Below are positions 1-9,061 of a DNA stretch of 64,000 nt, one piece after another. The notes under the pieces were generated by a model, which was not told the origin of the DNA, did no database searches, and saw only the letters and a program-made list of their open reading frames with translations. The stretch covers positions 1 through 64,000 of the forward strand of contig CAADGK010000052.1 in the NCBI GenBank assembly GCA_900696515.1. Direction: 5' to 3'. The stretch comes from an uncultured Nitrosospira sp. GTDB lineage: Bacteria > Nitrospirota > Nitrospiria > Nitrospirales > Nitrospiraceae. Within the stretch, counting starts at the first letter, position 1. Each line of letters starts with the position of its first letter. The position numbers and the translations under genes were made by a program.

Positions 1-2266
1 CTGCCGTCCACGTCGTCCCCCCGTTCGTCGTGTAGTACCAGGTCCCATTCGTTTCGTTGCTCCCCGTGATCGCCAGCCCCTTCGTCGCGCTGTCCACATC
101 CGTAATCCCGCCGGTGAACGCACTGAGCGTGGAGCCTACGGCCCCACTCGGCGCCCCCGCATCCTCCGCCACACTCAAGGTCAAACCCGTGTCCGCCAAC
201 ACCGGCGCATCGTTGACCGCCGTCACGGTCACATTGGCTGTGGCGGTATCCGTACCGCCATTGGCATCAGCAATCGTGTAGGTGAAGGAGGCTGGGCCGG
301 AATAGTCGGCATTGGGCACAAAGGAGAAAGCACCGGTCGCAGCATTCGTGATCGTCAGGGTCCCCGTAGCCAGGGAGATTGGGGTCCCCACCGTGAACGA
401 CGCGCCATTGATCCTGGTGATGGTGAACGCATCACCGGTTGGATCGCTGTCCGCACCGGCACCGTTGTTGGTAAACAGATTACCGCTGAGCGTCGTGTCT
501 TCGTTGGCCGTGAAGGTATCGTTTTTTGCGTCCGGAGGCGCATCGAAGGTGAGTTTCAGCTCGATCGCGTCACCTCCAGCGCCTTCAACATTGCTCGCAG
601 CGACTGCAGCTTGCAGGAGAAAGGTCACGCTGGTGACCGTCCCGTTCACACGGACACTCCCTGCTGCCGTCCCCTGGGTGATCGTGGTACTGGATTCAGA
701 TGCCGTCACTGACGCACCGTTGGCCACACCAATTTGAGTATTGGTGATGACATTGCCGCTGACTCCGAAGTGCGCAGTTCCGGAGAGACGGGTCAAACTC
801 ACGCCGGCATCCAGCAGCGTAAGACTCATGCCGTTATGTTGCAAATTAGACTGGAGGGCGCCGAGCCTATCGAGATGGAGGATAGGATCCTTCACCGCCT
901 GGCTGAATGTGATCGTCATTCTGGCTGTGCCGGCATCAGCTGCGGCTTGGGCCGTGGCACCTTCCGGGGTGGTATCCCACGAGAACGTCATACCCAAACT
1001 GGTCGTATTCTGGACTGCGGGAGTAAATACCCCAAGGTTGTTCAACGTTGCTGACGTCCCCGTCGTAGCAAAGCTGTTCACTGACGTCGTGGCATTGGAG
1101 AAGTTGCTGAACGATACCGTCGTCGTCACCCCCCCGACGGTCGTGCTGGCTGACGCCGTACCGGTGCTGCTCGCTGTGGTGCCGGTGACAGCCCATGTGC
1201 CGCTATGTTCTTGACTCAGCACGCCCCGATACAAATCAAACACCAAAACCGTCGTCTCCACCATCCCCACCTGCCGCTCCAACACCCAATCCCCGCCCAG
1301 ATCGGCGGCACCCGTCAGATCGTCGGACGCCGCGACATCGGCGCCGGTGAGGGCCGCCAGTTGACTCACCGCTTCCAGACCTGCATCTCCTTCCGCAAAT
1401 TCACAACCGTAGACGAGGAGATCGGCCTGTGCCGACAGCGCTTGCTTGATCGTTGCAAGCTCGTCGGCGTACTGGCTCGCCATGGTGTCGGCGTTCAGCG
1501 TGCCGGTCCCCAGCTGGAGCGTCCCGGCGTCCCCGTGAGAGATGATGTGAATAGCATCAATGCCGCTGCGTCCCGCCAAGGCACTGGCCATCTGCTCCAC
1601 TCCATCTCGAGCCCCGTCGAGGAGGATCACCTCGATCTTCGGATCCATGCTGCTCAAGAGTTCCTGATAATTGGGCACAGTGGGATCGACGAACGCGACT
1701 GCCACCGGCTGCTCCGCCGGCATATCACTCGTCAGGGCCGGTAAGAGATCCTCGCCCACCGCTGTCGGCTCGTCACCCACGTAGCCATACCGGTCTAACT
1801 CGGTATCGGGACTAGTAGCATCTGAGCCTTCACCAAAATAGTCACCTCCCAGAATCCCGGTCCAGTTCATCTGGTCACTCTCACCCACAACGAGAGGGGG
1901 CTCGGTCGAACCGGGCTGCACGTCAACCGTTTCAAGGTTGTTCGAGACGGTGGAACCACCAAGATTTAGATCTAGGTACTCCCCAGGTAGATAGGTCGCC
2001 AATGCGTGTACTACATCATCTCCCCTCGCCCGCTCCTCGCCGGCCACTTCATGGGAGGCATCACCGGACACAGCCGCCTCTGCCTGTTCTTGGGCAACTT
2101 GCGCTGACGCCACGTCAGAAGCTGTCGCTGCCGCCGCAGCATCAAACATGAGACGGGACTCGAGTGAGAGGATGAGTGACTTCGAAGGGGGTGCCCCTGA
2201 AGCTTTTGATGCCGGCGCCGGCTTCTTGTGTTTCCGGGAGGGATTCCGTTTCTTTCGTTGAAACAT
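1..2266 (-). CDS. Giant surface/exported protein: LEPR-XLL-like N-terminus, DUF4347, cadherin-like repeats (3' end outside window)
   Basis: An uninterrupted minus-strand frame runs from ATG at 2266 to the left edge (about 755 codons), so the C-terminus lies outside the window. The N-terminus is basic (MFQRKKRNPSRKHKK) without a classical signal peptide. Residues 31-44 read LILSLESRLMFDAA, a close match to the LEPR-XLL motif known near the N-terminus of very large repetitive surface proteins. Residues about 187-350 match DUF4347 (VDPTVPNYQELL, HIISHGDAGTLQLG, VYGCEFAEGDAG, YRGVLSQ ending). Next come Thr/Ser/Ala/Gly-rich beta domains and, from about residue 573, cadherin/VCBS-like repeats (DAKNDTFTANEDTTLSGNLF, FTYTIADANGGTDTATANV, VNDAPVLADTG). 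The role is probably adhesin or S-layer/biofilm matrix protein; this is inference. The export-type operon at 2845-8679 lies immediately upstream on the same strand and is the likely secretion route. Confidence 0.85.
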   Translation of the reverse strand, partial: MFQRKKRNPSRKHKKPAPASKASGAPPSKSLILSLESRLMFDAAAAATASDVASAQVAQEQAEAAVSGDASHEVAGEERARGDDVVHALATYLPGEYLDLNLGGSTVSNNLETVDVQPGSTEPPLVVGESDQMNWTGILGGDYFGEGSDATSPDTELDRYGYVGDEPTAVGEDLLPALTSDMPAEQPVAVAFVDPTVPNYQELLSSMDPKIEVILLDGARDGVEQMASALAGRSGIDAIHIISHGDAGTLQLGTGTLNADTMASQYADELATIKQALSAQADLLVYGCEFAEGDAGLEAVSQLAALTGADVAASDDLTGAADLGGDWVLERQVGMVETTVLVFDLYRGVLSQEHSGTWAVTGTTASSTGTASASTTVGGVTTTVSFSNFSNATTSVNSFATTGTSATLNNLGVFTPAVQNTTSLGMTFSWDTTPEGATAQAAADAGTARMTITFSQAVKDPILHLDRLGALQSNLQHNGMSLTLLDAGVSLTRLSGTAHFGVSGNVITNTQIGVANGASVTASESSTTITQGTAAGSVRVNGTVTSVTFLLQAAVAASNVEGAGGDAIELKLTFDAPPDAKNDTFTANEDTTLSGNLFTNNGAGADSDPTGDAFTITRINGASFTVGTPISLATGTLTITNAATGAFSFVPNADYSGPASFTYTIADANGGTDTATANVTVTAVNDAPVLADTGLTLSVAEDAGAPSGAVGSTLSAFTGGITDVDSATKGLAITGSNETNGTWYYTTNGGTTWTA

Positions 2267-2844
2267 CGTGCGCTAAATCCTCTACGGCAACACCGTGTTA
2301 CAGCTTCATCGGCTCGTGGCGCGTCTGGCTGGAGATCAAGGAGAGACCTAGCAGGTCTTAGTCCAGCTCAACTATCGACGAATATCCACAAACAGGCATG
2401 AATCTACTAGAACAGCTTTTAACGGAACGAAATCCGGTCACGAAGTGCATCGAAATGTACCGCAATGACCAAGAAGGAGATCAATGGACCCGTCCAGTCC
2501 CGAGCCTCGAAACAGACCGATCGGATCGGAAAACCAGCCTGCTAACTTGATTAAGACTATTTCATGACCTGCAACTCGGATGGAGAGAACATACCTCGCC
2601 GCTGGATCGCATTGAACTGGAGGCCGGACAGTTTTTCCGGCTCTGTGTGACGGAGCAGCTTCACCAAGCTATGGTCGACAAAGCAGCGTAGGAAAACGTG
2701 ATGCGTGAAGCGTATTTCGCCATTCGATTCTGAGTTTCAGGTTTCAAGTTCAACGTTTCACGTTAGCCAAACCCTGAAACATGAGACTTGAAACTTCAAA
2801 CCCTTGCACGATGCACTTCACGAGGGACGCTTCACGTACGTACG
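2267..2844. other. Intergenic gap between the giant protein and the export operon
   Basis: About 580 bases without a convincing gene. A 50-codon plus-strand frame (2398-2550) starts MNLLEQLLTERNPVTKC. It is followed in another frame by LGWREHTSPLDRIELEAGQF, ending at a stop near 2690. The pair looks like a decayed or frameshifted small gene, but no family is recognised. The right part (2698-2836) holds a nested inverted repeat listed separately. A promoter for the giant gene should lie left of about 2400, but no clear -35/-10 pair was identified. Confidence 0.4.
2698..2836. repeat. Nested inverted repeat of the TTCACG/GTTTCA family
   Basis: Outer arms are perfect 10-mers: CGTGAAGCGT at 2704-2713 and ACGCTTCACG at 2827-2836. 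Inner arms of 27 nt (2734-2760 and 2775-2801) match at about 20 of 27 positions. The element starts 8 bases beyond the stop codon (2845) of the M50-HlyD gene, where a 3' hairpin or transcription end would be expected. Related sequence occurs at 44580-44660 and 58276-58399, so this is a dispersed family. Confidence 0.7.
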
Positions 2845-4986
2845 TTAGAACCCACTCTCCCTGACCAAGGTGGCCGCCACCTGATCCCACGCCCGTTGGG
2901 CCACACTCGACGGTTGTCCTTCAATCTGGACATGGCCGGGAAGGATCTGGTCGGGAGAAGTCATCGTGTCGTCCAAACTCAGGCGGACACGGTAGACGGA
3001 GACCTCCGGTTTGAGCCGACCCTTGTCGTCCTTTCTGACGGGCACATCTCCCCCGTACACGGAGGCGAGATACGGTACCGTGAACTCGCGCTCATCGATC
3101 TCGGCAATCTGCGTAACATGGGCCCCAACCGACGGCCTCGTGAGATCGAGCGGAATAAATCGAGCCGGCTGGCCGACTTCGACATAGGCCAGTTCACCGA
3201 CAGAAACGAAACTTTCGATCTCCACCTGATGATCGCCCACCAGATACGCAATGGGCACGTTCTGGTCAATCCATCGTCCCGGAGCGAGTGAATCCGCTCG
3301 ATCTCGCACGATGCCGCCGATAGGGGCTTTCAGAATCAAGTTGGCTCGTTTGGCCTCGAGCCCCGTCAGCTCGGCGAGTCCTGCTCGCAGTGATTCCCCG
3401 ATAACCTGTCGCTGATCGCGATCCCGTCCGTATCCCGCCAATCGGCCAAGCCGGTAGTCCCACATCGCCACTTTGGTCGTGGCCAATCGGACTTCTTTGT
3501 CCAACGCCGGATTCTCCAGCACCACCAGCGCATCCCCAGCCTGAACGACCTGTCCGTCACGTACCAACACCTCCTGGAGGCGACCCGGGGTCGGCGCAAA
3601 AATGGTCGCGTAGGACGAGGCCTGCAGGACAGCCGGGATCGAGATGCTCGTGTGCATTGGAATCAATGTCATCGCAAACAGGGCCACCACACATGCAGCG
3701 CTGAGCCAAGCCCGTGGCGAGGCGGCAAACAGGGTTCGGCTGTTCCACCAGACAGTCAGCTCCCGATAGATCGGCATGGCAATGAACCAGACAATCTCGA
3801 CCAGAAAGAGCATGACGCCCAGGGCCTTGAAAAAGTAGTGATAGACCATCACGGCGATACCGGTGAACAAGATGAGGCGATACAACCAAATCACCCACGC
3901 ATAGACCACCATGGTGTGCTGGACCCGCGCGGATACGACTTCCGGAGGTGGACTATGACGGCCGAATAGCAGGCTCCGCAATCGCCATTGTCCAAAGGCA
4001 AAGGCCCGGTCTTGAAGATTCGGCAGACCGAGGCCATCCGCCAGCACATAGTAGCCGTCGAACCGCATCAGCGGGTTCAGGTTGACGACAAGACTCATCG
4101 CTAGACTTGTCGTGGCCACGATAAAGGCGATGCTCCGCAGCGTCCCTTCGGGGAGAAACCCCCACGACACGAGCGCCAGCGCCGCCAATCCGAGCTCGGC
4201 AATCACCCCGCCTCCGGCGATGAGGAGTCGTTTCCGTTTGGATGTCAGGCGGTACGAATCGGTCACGTCCGAATACATGACCGGCATCATCACCATAAAG
4301 GCCACACCCATGGTCGGCACCCGGCAGCCGAACCTGGTCGCGGTGTAGGCATGGCCGAGTTCATGCACGACCTTCACCGCGCCGAGCGACAGGCTGTAGA
4401 GAATGGCCCCGCGCCAACTGAAAAAATAGAGGAAGGTCGAGACAAATGTATCCCACTGACGTCCGACGAGAATCAGCCCAAACAGCCCGAAGACGCCAAA
4501 GGTCCAACCGGCGACTCTCGTGTACAGCGGCTCAATGAAGGGGAGCGTCGCCGTGAGAAAGTTGTGCGGATGCACCAATGGAATCTTGATGAACAGATAG
4601 TGGTGGACCAGCCACATCAGCCAATGATGTTCACCGGCTTGAGCCTGCCCCTGGTAATCCGTATGCTTGCCGCTGGCCGACTGCTCCGTCAGATTGTTCG
4701 CATAGAGAAACTTCACCAAGTCTTCCACGTCCGCCATGGTCGTTCGACACGTCGTGTCCTTCGTCATCGCGGCATGCAGTTTTTCGATGGTTCCGGCGTT
4801 CCACCGCTGGATCATCTGATAGACCGGCCACTCGATTTGAAAATAGCGGGTGCGAACAGGATCGATGATCGTCCAGGTGGGCACCCCGTCAGGCGTGGGA
4901 GTCCCGCGGTTGAACTCTAGATTAGGTCGGAGTGTCGGCAGTTTCCGTTCTTGCGGCTTGGCGCCTGGTGAGCCGGAAGTCACCAT
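2845..4986 (-). CDS. Membrane M50 (site-2-protease-type) metallopeptidase fused to HlyD-like adaptor domain
   Basis: A 713-residue inner-membrane protein. The soluble N-terminal ~130 residues are followed by several membrane segments. The zinc motif HELGH lies at residues 208-212, and NLNPLMRFDGYY places the third ligand at about Asp310, the arrangement of M50 peptidases. After further membrane segments (about 345-445), the C-terminal ~270 residues form a barrel-sandwich/HlyD-like region (IFAPTPGRLQEVLVRDGQ, later LILKAPIGGIVRDRADSL), presumably periplasmic. This architecture is known among putative peptide zinc metalloproteases near efflux adaptors. It is the last gene of a four-gene operon, 3 nt after its neighbour. 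Likely roles are processing or gating during export of the adjacent giant protein. The domain calls are strong; the role is inferred. Confidence 0.85.
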   Translation of the reverse strand: MVTSGSPGAKPQERKLPTLRPNLEFNRGTPTPDGVPTWTIIDPVRTRYFQIEWPVYQMIQRWNAGTIEKLHAAMTKDTTCRTTMADVEDLVKFLYANNLTEQSASGKHTDYQGQAQAGEHHWLMWLVHHYLFIKIPLVHPHNFLTATLPFIEPLYTRVAGWTFGVFGLFGLILVGRQWDTFVSTFLYFFSWRGAILYSLSLGAVKVVHELGHAYTATRFGCRVPTMGVAFMVMMPVMYSDVTDSYRLTSKRKRLLIAGGGVIAELGLAALALVSWGFLPEGTLRSIAFIVATTSLAMSLVVNLNPLMRFDGYYVLADGLGLPNLQDRAFAFGQWRLRSLLFGRHSPPPEVVSARVQHTMVVYAWVIWLYRLILFTGIAVMVYHYFFKALGVMLFLVEIVWFIAMPIYRELTVWWNSRTLFAASPRAWLSAACVVALFAMTLIPMHTSISIPAVLQASSYATIFAPTPGRLQEVLVRDGQVVQAGDALVVLENPALDKEVRLATTKVAMWDYRLGRLAGYGRDRDQRQVIGESLRAGLAELTGLEAKRANLILKAPIGGIVRDRADSLAPGRWIDQNVPIAYLVGDHQVEIESFVSVGELAYVEVGQPARFIPLDLTRPSVGAHVTQIAEIDEREFTVPYLASVYGGDVPVRKDDKGRLKPEVSVYRVRLSLDDTMTSPDQILPGHVQIEGQPSSVAQRAWDQVAATLVRESGF

Positions 4987-4989
4987 GAT

Positions 4990-6357
4990 TCACCACCCCA
5001 CCCATTGCCGGAGGGCGGTCAACGGGCGGCGCAGCAACAGATAGGCCAATGGTCCCTGTTCTCCGTAAACCTTGGCCGTCCCTTGCCACCCGATCCGGAT
5101 GCGCGGATCCTGAGTCGTCAGCTGCGCGGTGACCCGGTAGGCCAGGACATCGCCCGGCAGGACCTCGGCATGATAACTGGCATGGACCACGGTCGCGGGA
5201 AACGACTCCAAGGCGAGTGCGTTGAGAAAGACAAGGGCCTCGGCTCCCTCTTTGAGCACGATGGCATCCGCCACCGGCAGATCGATGCGCAGCTCGATGC
5301 GCTTCGGATCGGCGATCTCCATGATCCGCTCGCCGACGGTGACCGGTCGCCCGATCCAATCGGACTTGTCGGAATACAGCAGCAATCCCGCCTGCGGGGC
5401 GGCGACCTCGACCTGATTGAGCATTTCTTTCGCATACTGCAACTCGGTATGCCGAAGATCGACCTCCGCCTCTTTTAACGGTACCTCGGCCTTCCGCTGG
5501 GGATCACCGAACCCCGCTTGAACCGACTGACTCTGCTCTGCCCGTGCTACGGTCAACTGCTTTTCGGCGACAAGGAATTGATTGCGGAGGTTCGTGTCTT
5601 CGTACCGGAACAGCGCCGTCCCTGCTTGCACGGTTTGGTTTGGATGCACCAGCACATCGGCGATCACACCGTCGATCGGCGCGCTCACGACAACCGGATC
5701 TTTCGCCATGACTTTGACCGGGGCCACGGCCGAAATCCTGATCGGGAAACACAACGCGGCACCGATGGCAACGGGCACCAGCCACCAGGTCGGCGTCTTG
5801 ATTTTCTTCGACCAGCTGCGCTCCTTTTTTGAGAGGGCCTTCCAGGCGTAGGCATAGCTCCCGGCCAGGCGATGAACAATCGCAATATCATTTTCCTGCC
5901 AGGCGAAATCCCGCTCGAACCACCAGGCGCCGAGCACTGTTTCATCCGGATGCTGCAACGGGCACCAGAATACCTGCCCCTTCACAAACTCCCGCCAGCC
6001 GCTCCGAAGCTCCTCCGGGAGCAGCTCTTCCGTGATCACCACAGGCTGTTTCTTGCTCTCTTCCGCTTGGAAGAGCGCGTGCACCGCCTGCTCCAGCCAG
6101 ACGATCATCGGCGCATGCCGATCGACCACGGCGACACTGGAGGCGTTGAGCACTTGGCAAGGTTCCTTGTCGGAACCCGAGGGACTCAGGAGAAAAGCAT
6201 GATCGTATGGAATCAACCGTCGAGTTTCGTTGACGGACAAAAACTGTAGTTCCTGCACCGTCTTCGCCGCACGGATCTGCCCCTCCAGATGCGTAAGCGC
6301 CGCCAGATGGATCAGTGTTGGGATTTGTTGTGCGGTCGGTTCGGCTGTCGTCGCCAT
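4990..6357 (-). CDS. GAF-like domain plus membrane anchor plus HlyD-like adaptor
   Basis: A 455-residue protein. Residues about 20-175 resemble a GAF domain (LSVNETRRLIPYDHAFLLS, later FWCPLQHPDETVLGAWWFE), presumably cytoplasmic. One membrane segment follows at about 192-212 (WWLVPVAIGAALCFPI). The rest is an HlyD/membrane-fusion region with the usual barrel-sandwich halves (VVVSAPIDGVIADVLVHPNQ and VEVAAPQAGLLLYSDKSDWI) around a helical hairpin. A sensory domain on the cytoplasmic side of an adaptor is unusual. The start ATG is 2 nt after the stop of the upstream gene, so translation is probably coupled. The role is probably an inner-membrane part of an export complex with the M50-HlyD and TolC-like proteins; no ligand can be proposed for the GAF part. 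Confidence 0.8.
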   Translation of the reverse strand: MATTAEPTAQQIPTLIHLAALTHLEGQIRAAKTVQELQFLSVNETRRLIPYDHAFLLSPSGSDKEPCQVLNASSVAVVDRHAPMIVWLEQAVHALFQAEESKKQPVVITEELLPEELRSGWREFVKGQVFWCPLQHPDETVLGAWWFERDFAWQENDIAIVHRLAGSYAYAWKALSKKERSWSKKIKTPTWWLVPVAIGAALCFPIRISAVAPVKVMAKDPVVVSAPIDGVIADVLVHPNQTVQAGTALFRYEDTNLRNQFLVAEKQLTVARAEQSQSVQAGFGDPQRKAEVPLKEAEVDLRHTELQYAKEMLNQVEVAAPQAGLLLYSDKSDWIGRPVTVGERIMEIADPKRIELRIDLPVADAIVLKEGAEALVFLNALALESFPATVVHASYHAEVLPGDVLAYRVTAQLTTQDPRIRIGWQGTAKVYGEQGPLAYLLLRRPLTALRQWVGW

Positions 6358-6359
6358 CG

Positions 6360-7142
6360 TCAGGGTTGCTCCACAAATTGCGCGGACCCGCTCATCCCGC
6401 TCAGAACGTCCTTGGGAAGCGTGTCGAACACGCCGGTCACCTTCACGGTCTGGCTCGCGGCATCGACTGCGGCGCCGATTTCTTTAATCCGTGCCGAATA
6501 GCCTCGGCCCGTCTCATCCACAATGAATGTGAAGTGGGCCTGTCTCTTGAGCCACGTCAACGCCATGGACGGCAGCACCAGTTCGATCTCCAGGCTCGTA
6601 TCGTCCAATACGCTCAGCAGTTTGTCGTTGGGGAATACGTTCTCGTGCTCGTGCACCATGACGTCGACGATGCGGCCGGCGAACGGAGCGGCCAAGTTGC
6701 ACCCGCGCACGTTGATCTCCGCGATCCGCCTCGCGGCTTCGGCTTTCTTGGTGTCCGCCTCCGACACTTCCAGATCAAGCGTACTGACCGCCTTCAGTTT
6801 GGCAAGCTCCTTATTGTTCTGAAGCGTTTTGTTCTTGCCGTCATACTCCGCCGCCGCCGCCGCCAATTCGGCTTGATACTTGTCGCACTCCAACTGAACC
6901 AGCGTCGCCCCTTTGACGAATCGCTGGCCTTCTTTGTACGGAACTTGGTTGACGCGCCCCTGGATCTGGGTATACAGGACAGCCTGTGAGACCGCCTTGA
7001 CAATTCCCCGAGCCACCCCCGATTCCTGCTTGGTTCCTTGGATGAACCGGTCTCCTTTCGACCATCCCGTCGCGGGAGCACCCGCCGTCGTCGCGATCAG
7101 AAGCACGACTGCCACCGAACTAGTGCGCCACCGGTATCGCAT
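6360..7142 (-). CDS. Periplasmic HlyD/RND-type adaptor protein
   Basis: 260 residues beginning with a signal peptide (MRYRWRTSSVAVVLLIATTAG). It then shows a membrane-fusion-protein pattern: a first lipoyl half near VPYKEGQRFVKGATLVQLE, a coiled-coil hairpin rich in Glu/Lys/Ala (YDGKNKTLQNNKELAKLKAV), and a second half at LAAPFAGRIVDVMVHEHENV. It is shorter than full RND adaptors. An AAGGAG element lies about 12 nt before the ATG. The coding region overlaps the end of the TolC-like gene by 23 nt, which indicates translational coupling. It likely bridges the inner-membrane HlyD proteins and the outer-membrane channel. Confidence 0.85.
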   Translation of the reverse strand: MRYRWRTSSVAVVLLIATTAGAPATGWSKGDRFIQGTKQESGVARGIVKAVSQAVLYTQIQGRVNQVPYKEGQRFVKGATLVQLECDKYQAELAAAAAEYDGKNKTLQNNKELAKLKAVSTLDLEVSEADTKKAEAARRIAEINVRGCNLAAPFAGRIVDVMVHEHENVFPNDKLLSVLDDTSLEIELVLPSMALTWLKRQAHFTFIVDETGRGYSARIKEIGAAVDAASQTVKVTGVFDTLPKDVLSGMSGSAQFVEQP

Positions 7143-8679
7143 GAGGTTCCGTTCTCCTTTCTACTCCCGACATGGTGAACCCACCGGATTCCCAATAGTC
7201 CCTGATTGATTCCGCCAGTTGCGCCACACTCTGCCCATCCATGCTGGCGGGAACCGCTTCTTCCCCCACGGAGGCCATCAAGGTGGCATAGGCCGTTTCC
7301 AATCCCGCTCGCGCCGTGTCCAAACGGACATCGGCGGCGACATCGTTGGCTCGCTCCCGAATCAGCGTGAGATCGTTCGCGCGCTGCGTCATCCACAAAT
7401 TCTGAGTCTGCTCCAGAATAGCGGCTTGCGTCTGGTGATAGTTTTTCGCGTCTTGATATTCCTGCTTCGCCAGCACGAACTGCGTCGCGCCGACATAGAC
7501 CTCCGTCAGGACTGACAGGCTGAGCGCCAGGCTCTGGACATCCAACATGTGCCCATTGGCTTCGATGGCCTTGAGTTTGGCCGGTGTTCGGAAAACAGAC
7601 AAGAGGTTGTAGCTCGCCTGCGCAGCATAGGTGAGCCAGTTCTGGTGGAGAAGAAAACTATTGCTGTTGTAATACCCGCCGAACGAGACCTTGAGACTCG
7701 GGAATAACTCCAGAAAGACGGCTTTGGCCTCCTTGGCGTTGATCCGCTTCCGATAATCGATGGCCCGCAGTTCCGGCCGCAGCAGCAACGCTTGCTCTTC
7801 CATTTTTTGACTGTCCAGGTTGACAATCGGGACCGCCGTGGTCCTCTCCGGCACGACAATCTCGAACGACGTCCCGGGCGGCAGCCCCATCATGGACGCC
7901 AACTGGGCTTTTGCGATGCTCAGCTCTCGATACAACCGTCGAACCTCCCGCTGAATATTGAGGAGATCCCGCTGATAGTTGAGCGGCGTCAGCGGCGCCT
8001 GCAGTTTCTGATCGACGATCTTTTGGGTATGCTCCAGGGCCTTGGTCACCGATTCATCCAGAAACCGGATCCGCGGCAGGACCCGTTCCGCACTCACGGC
8101 CCTCCAGTAGGCACTTCTGACATCCTGAACCAGCCGAACCGCGATGCGCCGTTTTTCCTCCTCCGCAATCATGACGTTATCCGCCGCCTGCAGCGCCCGG
8201 ACGAGCGACAATCCAAAGTCCAACACATCCCAACTTAAGGCCAGGTTGCCGGACATGACGTTTTTTTCGGATGACGTGAACGGCTCGACCGCCGGGCGCC
8301 CCGTGAGAATAGATTGCCCGACTCCGCCGGCGAAATTATTTCGCCCATCGAAGCCGGCATTGGCGGCGACTTGGGGCAGCAACGAGTAGTGCGCCACGTT
8401 CAACTGCTGATGCGCGAGCTGAACTTGAATCGCCTTGACCTTCGCATCCAAGTTGTACTTGACCGCCCGTGCCATCGCCTCATACAGACCGATCGGCCCC
8501 ATCACCGGCTCTTCGACAGCGGAGAGGGCAAGAAAGTCTTTCACCGCCCGAGCCTGGATCTCTCCCGTGTCCATCGGACGCGGTTTGATCAAACAACCGC
8601 TTAGCGAGAGAAGAAGCACCGAAGGAAGTACAGCCCGGATTGTCGTACAACGCATCATGTCAAGCGCACCCCGGGGCAT
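7120..8679 (-). CDS. TolC-family outer-membrane channel lipoprotein
   Basis: 519 residues with a lipoprotein-type signal (VLPSVLLLSLSGC, predicted acylated Cys near residue 29). The long helical repeats are typical of outer-membrane efflux proteins (YEAMARAVKYNLDAKVKAIQ, NLALSWDVLDFGLSLVRALQ, PLNYQRDLLNIQREVRRLYR). This is about the normal length for the family. GGAG lies 5 nt before the first ATG, supporting this start. It is the first gene of the operon that continues through the three adaptor genes. With no ABC or RND pump gene beside it, its partners are presumed to be those adaptors. Confidence 0.88.
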   Translation of the reverse strand: MPRGALDMMRCTTIRAVLPSVLLLSLSGCLIKPRPMDTGEIQARAVKDFLALSAVEEPVMGPIGLYEAMARAVKYNLDAKVKAIQVQLAHQQLNVAHYSLLPQVAANAGFDGRNNFAGGVGQSILTGRPAVEPFTSSEKNVMSGNLALSWDVLDFGLSLVRALQAADNVMIAEEEKRRIAVRLVQDVRSAYWRAVSAERVLPRIRFLDESVTKALEHTQKIVDQKLQAPLTPLNYQRDLLNIQREVRRLYRELSIAKAQLASMMGLPPGTSFEIVVPERTTAVPIVNLDSQKMEEQALLLRPELRAIDYRKRINAKEAKAVFLELFPSLKVSFGGYYNSNSFLLHQNWLTYAAQASYNLLSVFRTPAKLKAIEANGHMLDVQSLALSLSVLTEVYVGATQFVLAKQEYQDAKNYHQTQAAILEQTQNLWMTQRANDLTLIRERANDVAADVRLDTARAGLETAYATLMASVGEEAVPASMDGQSVAQLAESIRDYWESGGFTMSGVERRTEPHAIPVAH

Positions 8680-9061
8680 AGTGACTCCACCTATTTATGG
8701 ATCCCCACCCCCACACGTAATGATTTTCCAGTGACGATATCGGTTCAACCTACGAGGAACTTGATCGAACTGAATGGAATGGGCTTAAACCATGGCTAGA
8801 TAAGGAGTAACCGGTAACAATTCACGACAATCGGAGACAAACACACTTTTACTGCCACTCCATAGAATAGCCCCTCCTCACTCGGCCCTTACCATATAGA
8901 GCTGGCACACGGGGGGAGGGAACTTCTTGAACATAGTTCCACTCCCCAAGCCTATCCCCGCTTCCGGGGTACTCCCTTGGTGTCTATCCGTCCCTCAGAT
9001 GCTTGGCTACGCTTCTCCTAACAAGCGACGGCTCCTAGAACCCTTTAACCGGAGAGTAACC
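8680..9061. other. Divergent intergenic region with a small GC hairpin
   Basis: About 380 bases separate the minus-strand export operon from the plus-strand zinc-ribbon gene and should hold both promoters. A compact hairpin (CCCCG, loop CTTC, CGGGG) sits at 8956-8969, about 90 nt before the 9062 start. It has no T-run, so it is not a normal terminator and may be a 5' UTR structure. No confident promoter hexamers were identified. Confidence 0.4.

Noticed and set aside
57-1744. Several plus-strand open frames opposite the giant surface protein
   Set aside because: Their translations are Val/Ala/Pro-rich mirror images of the repeat protein on the minus strand, which has clear DUF4347 and cadherin-like motifs.
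2398-2550. A 50-codon plus-strand frame as an intact gene
   Set aside because: No clear ribosome site; the apparent continuation is in another frame, so at most a remnant.
8956-8969. Riboswitch or terminator at the CCCCG hairpin
   Set aside because: Too small, no T-run, and no conserved aptamer sequence could be recognised.
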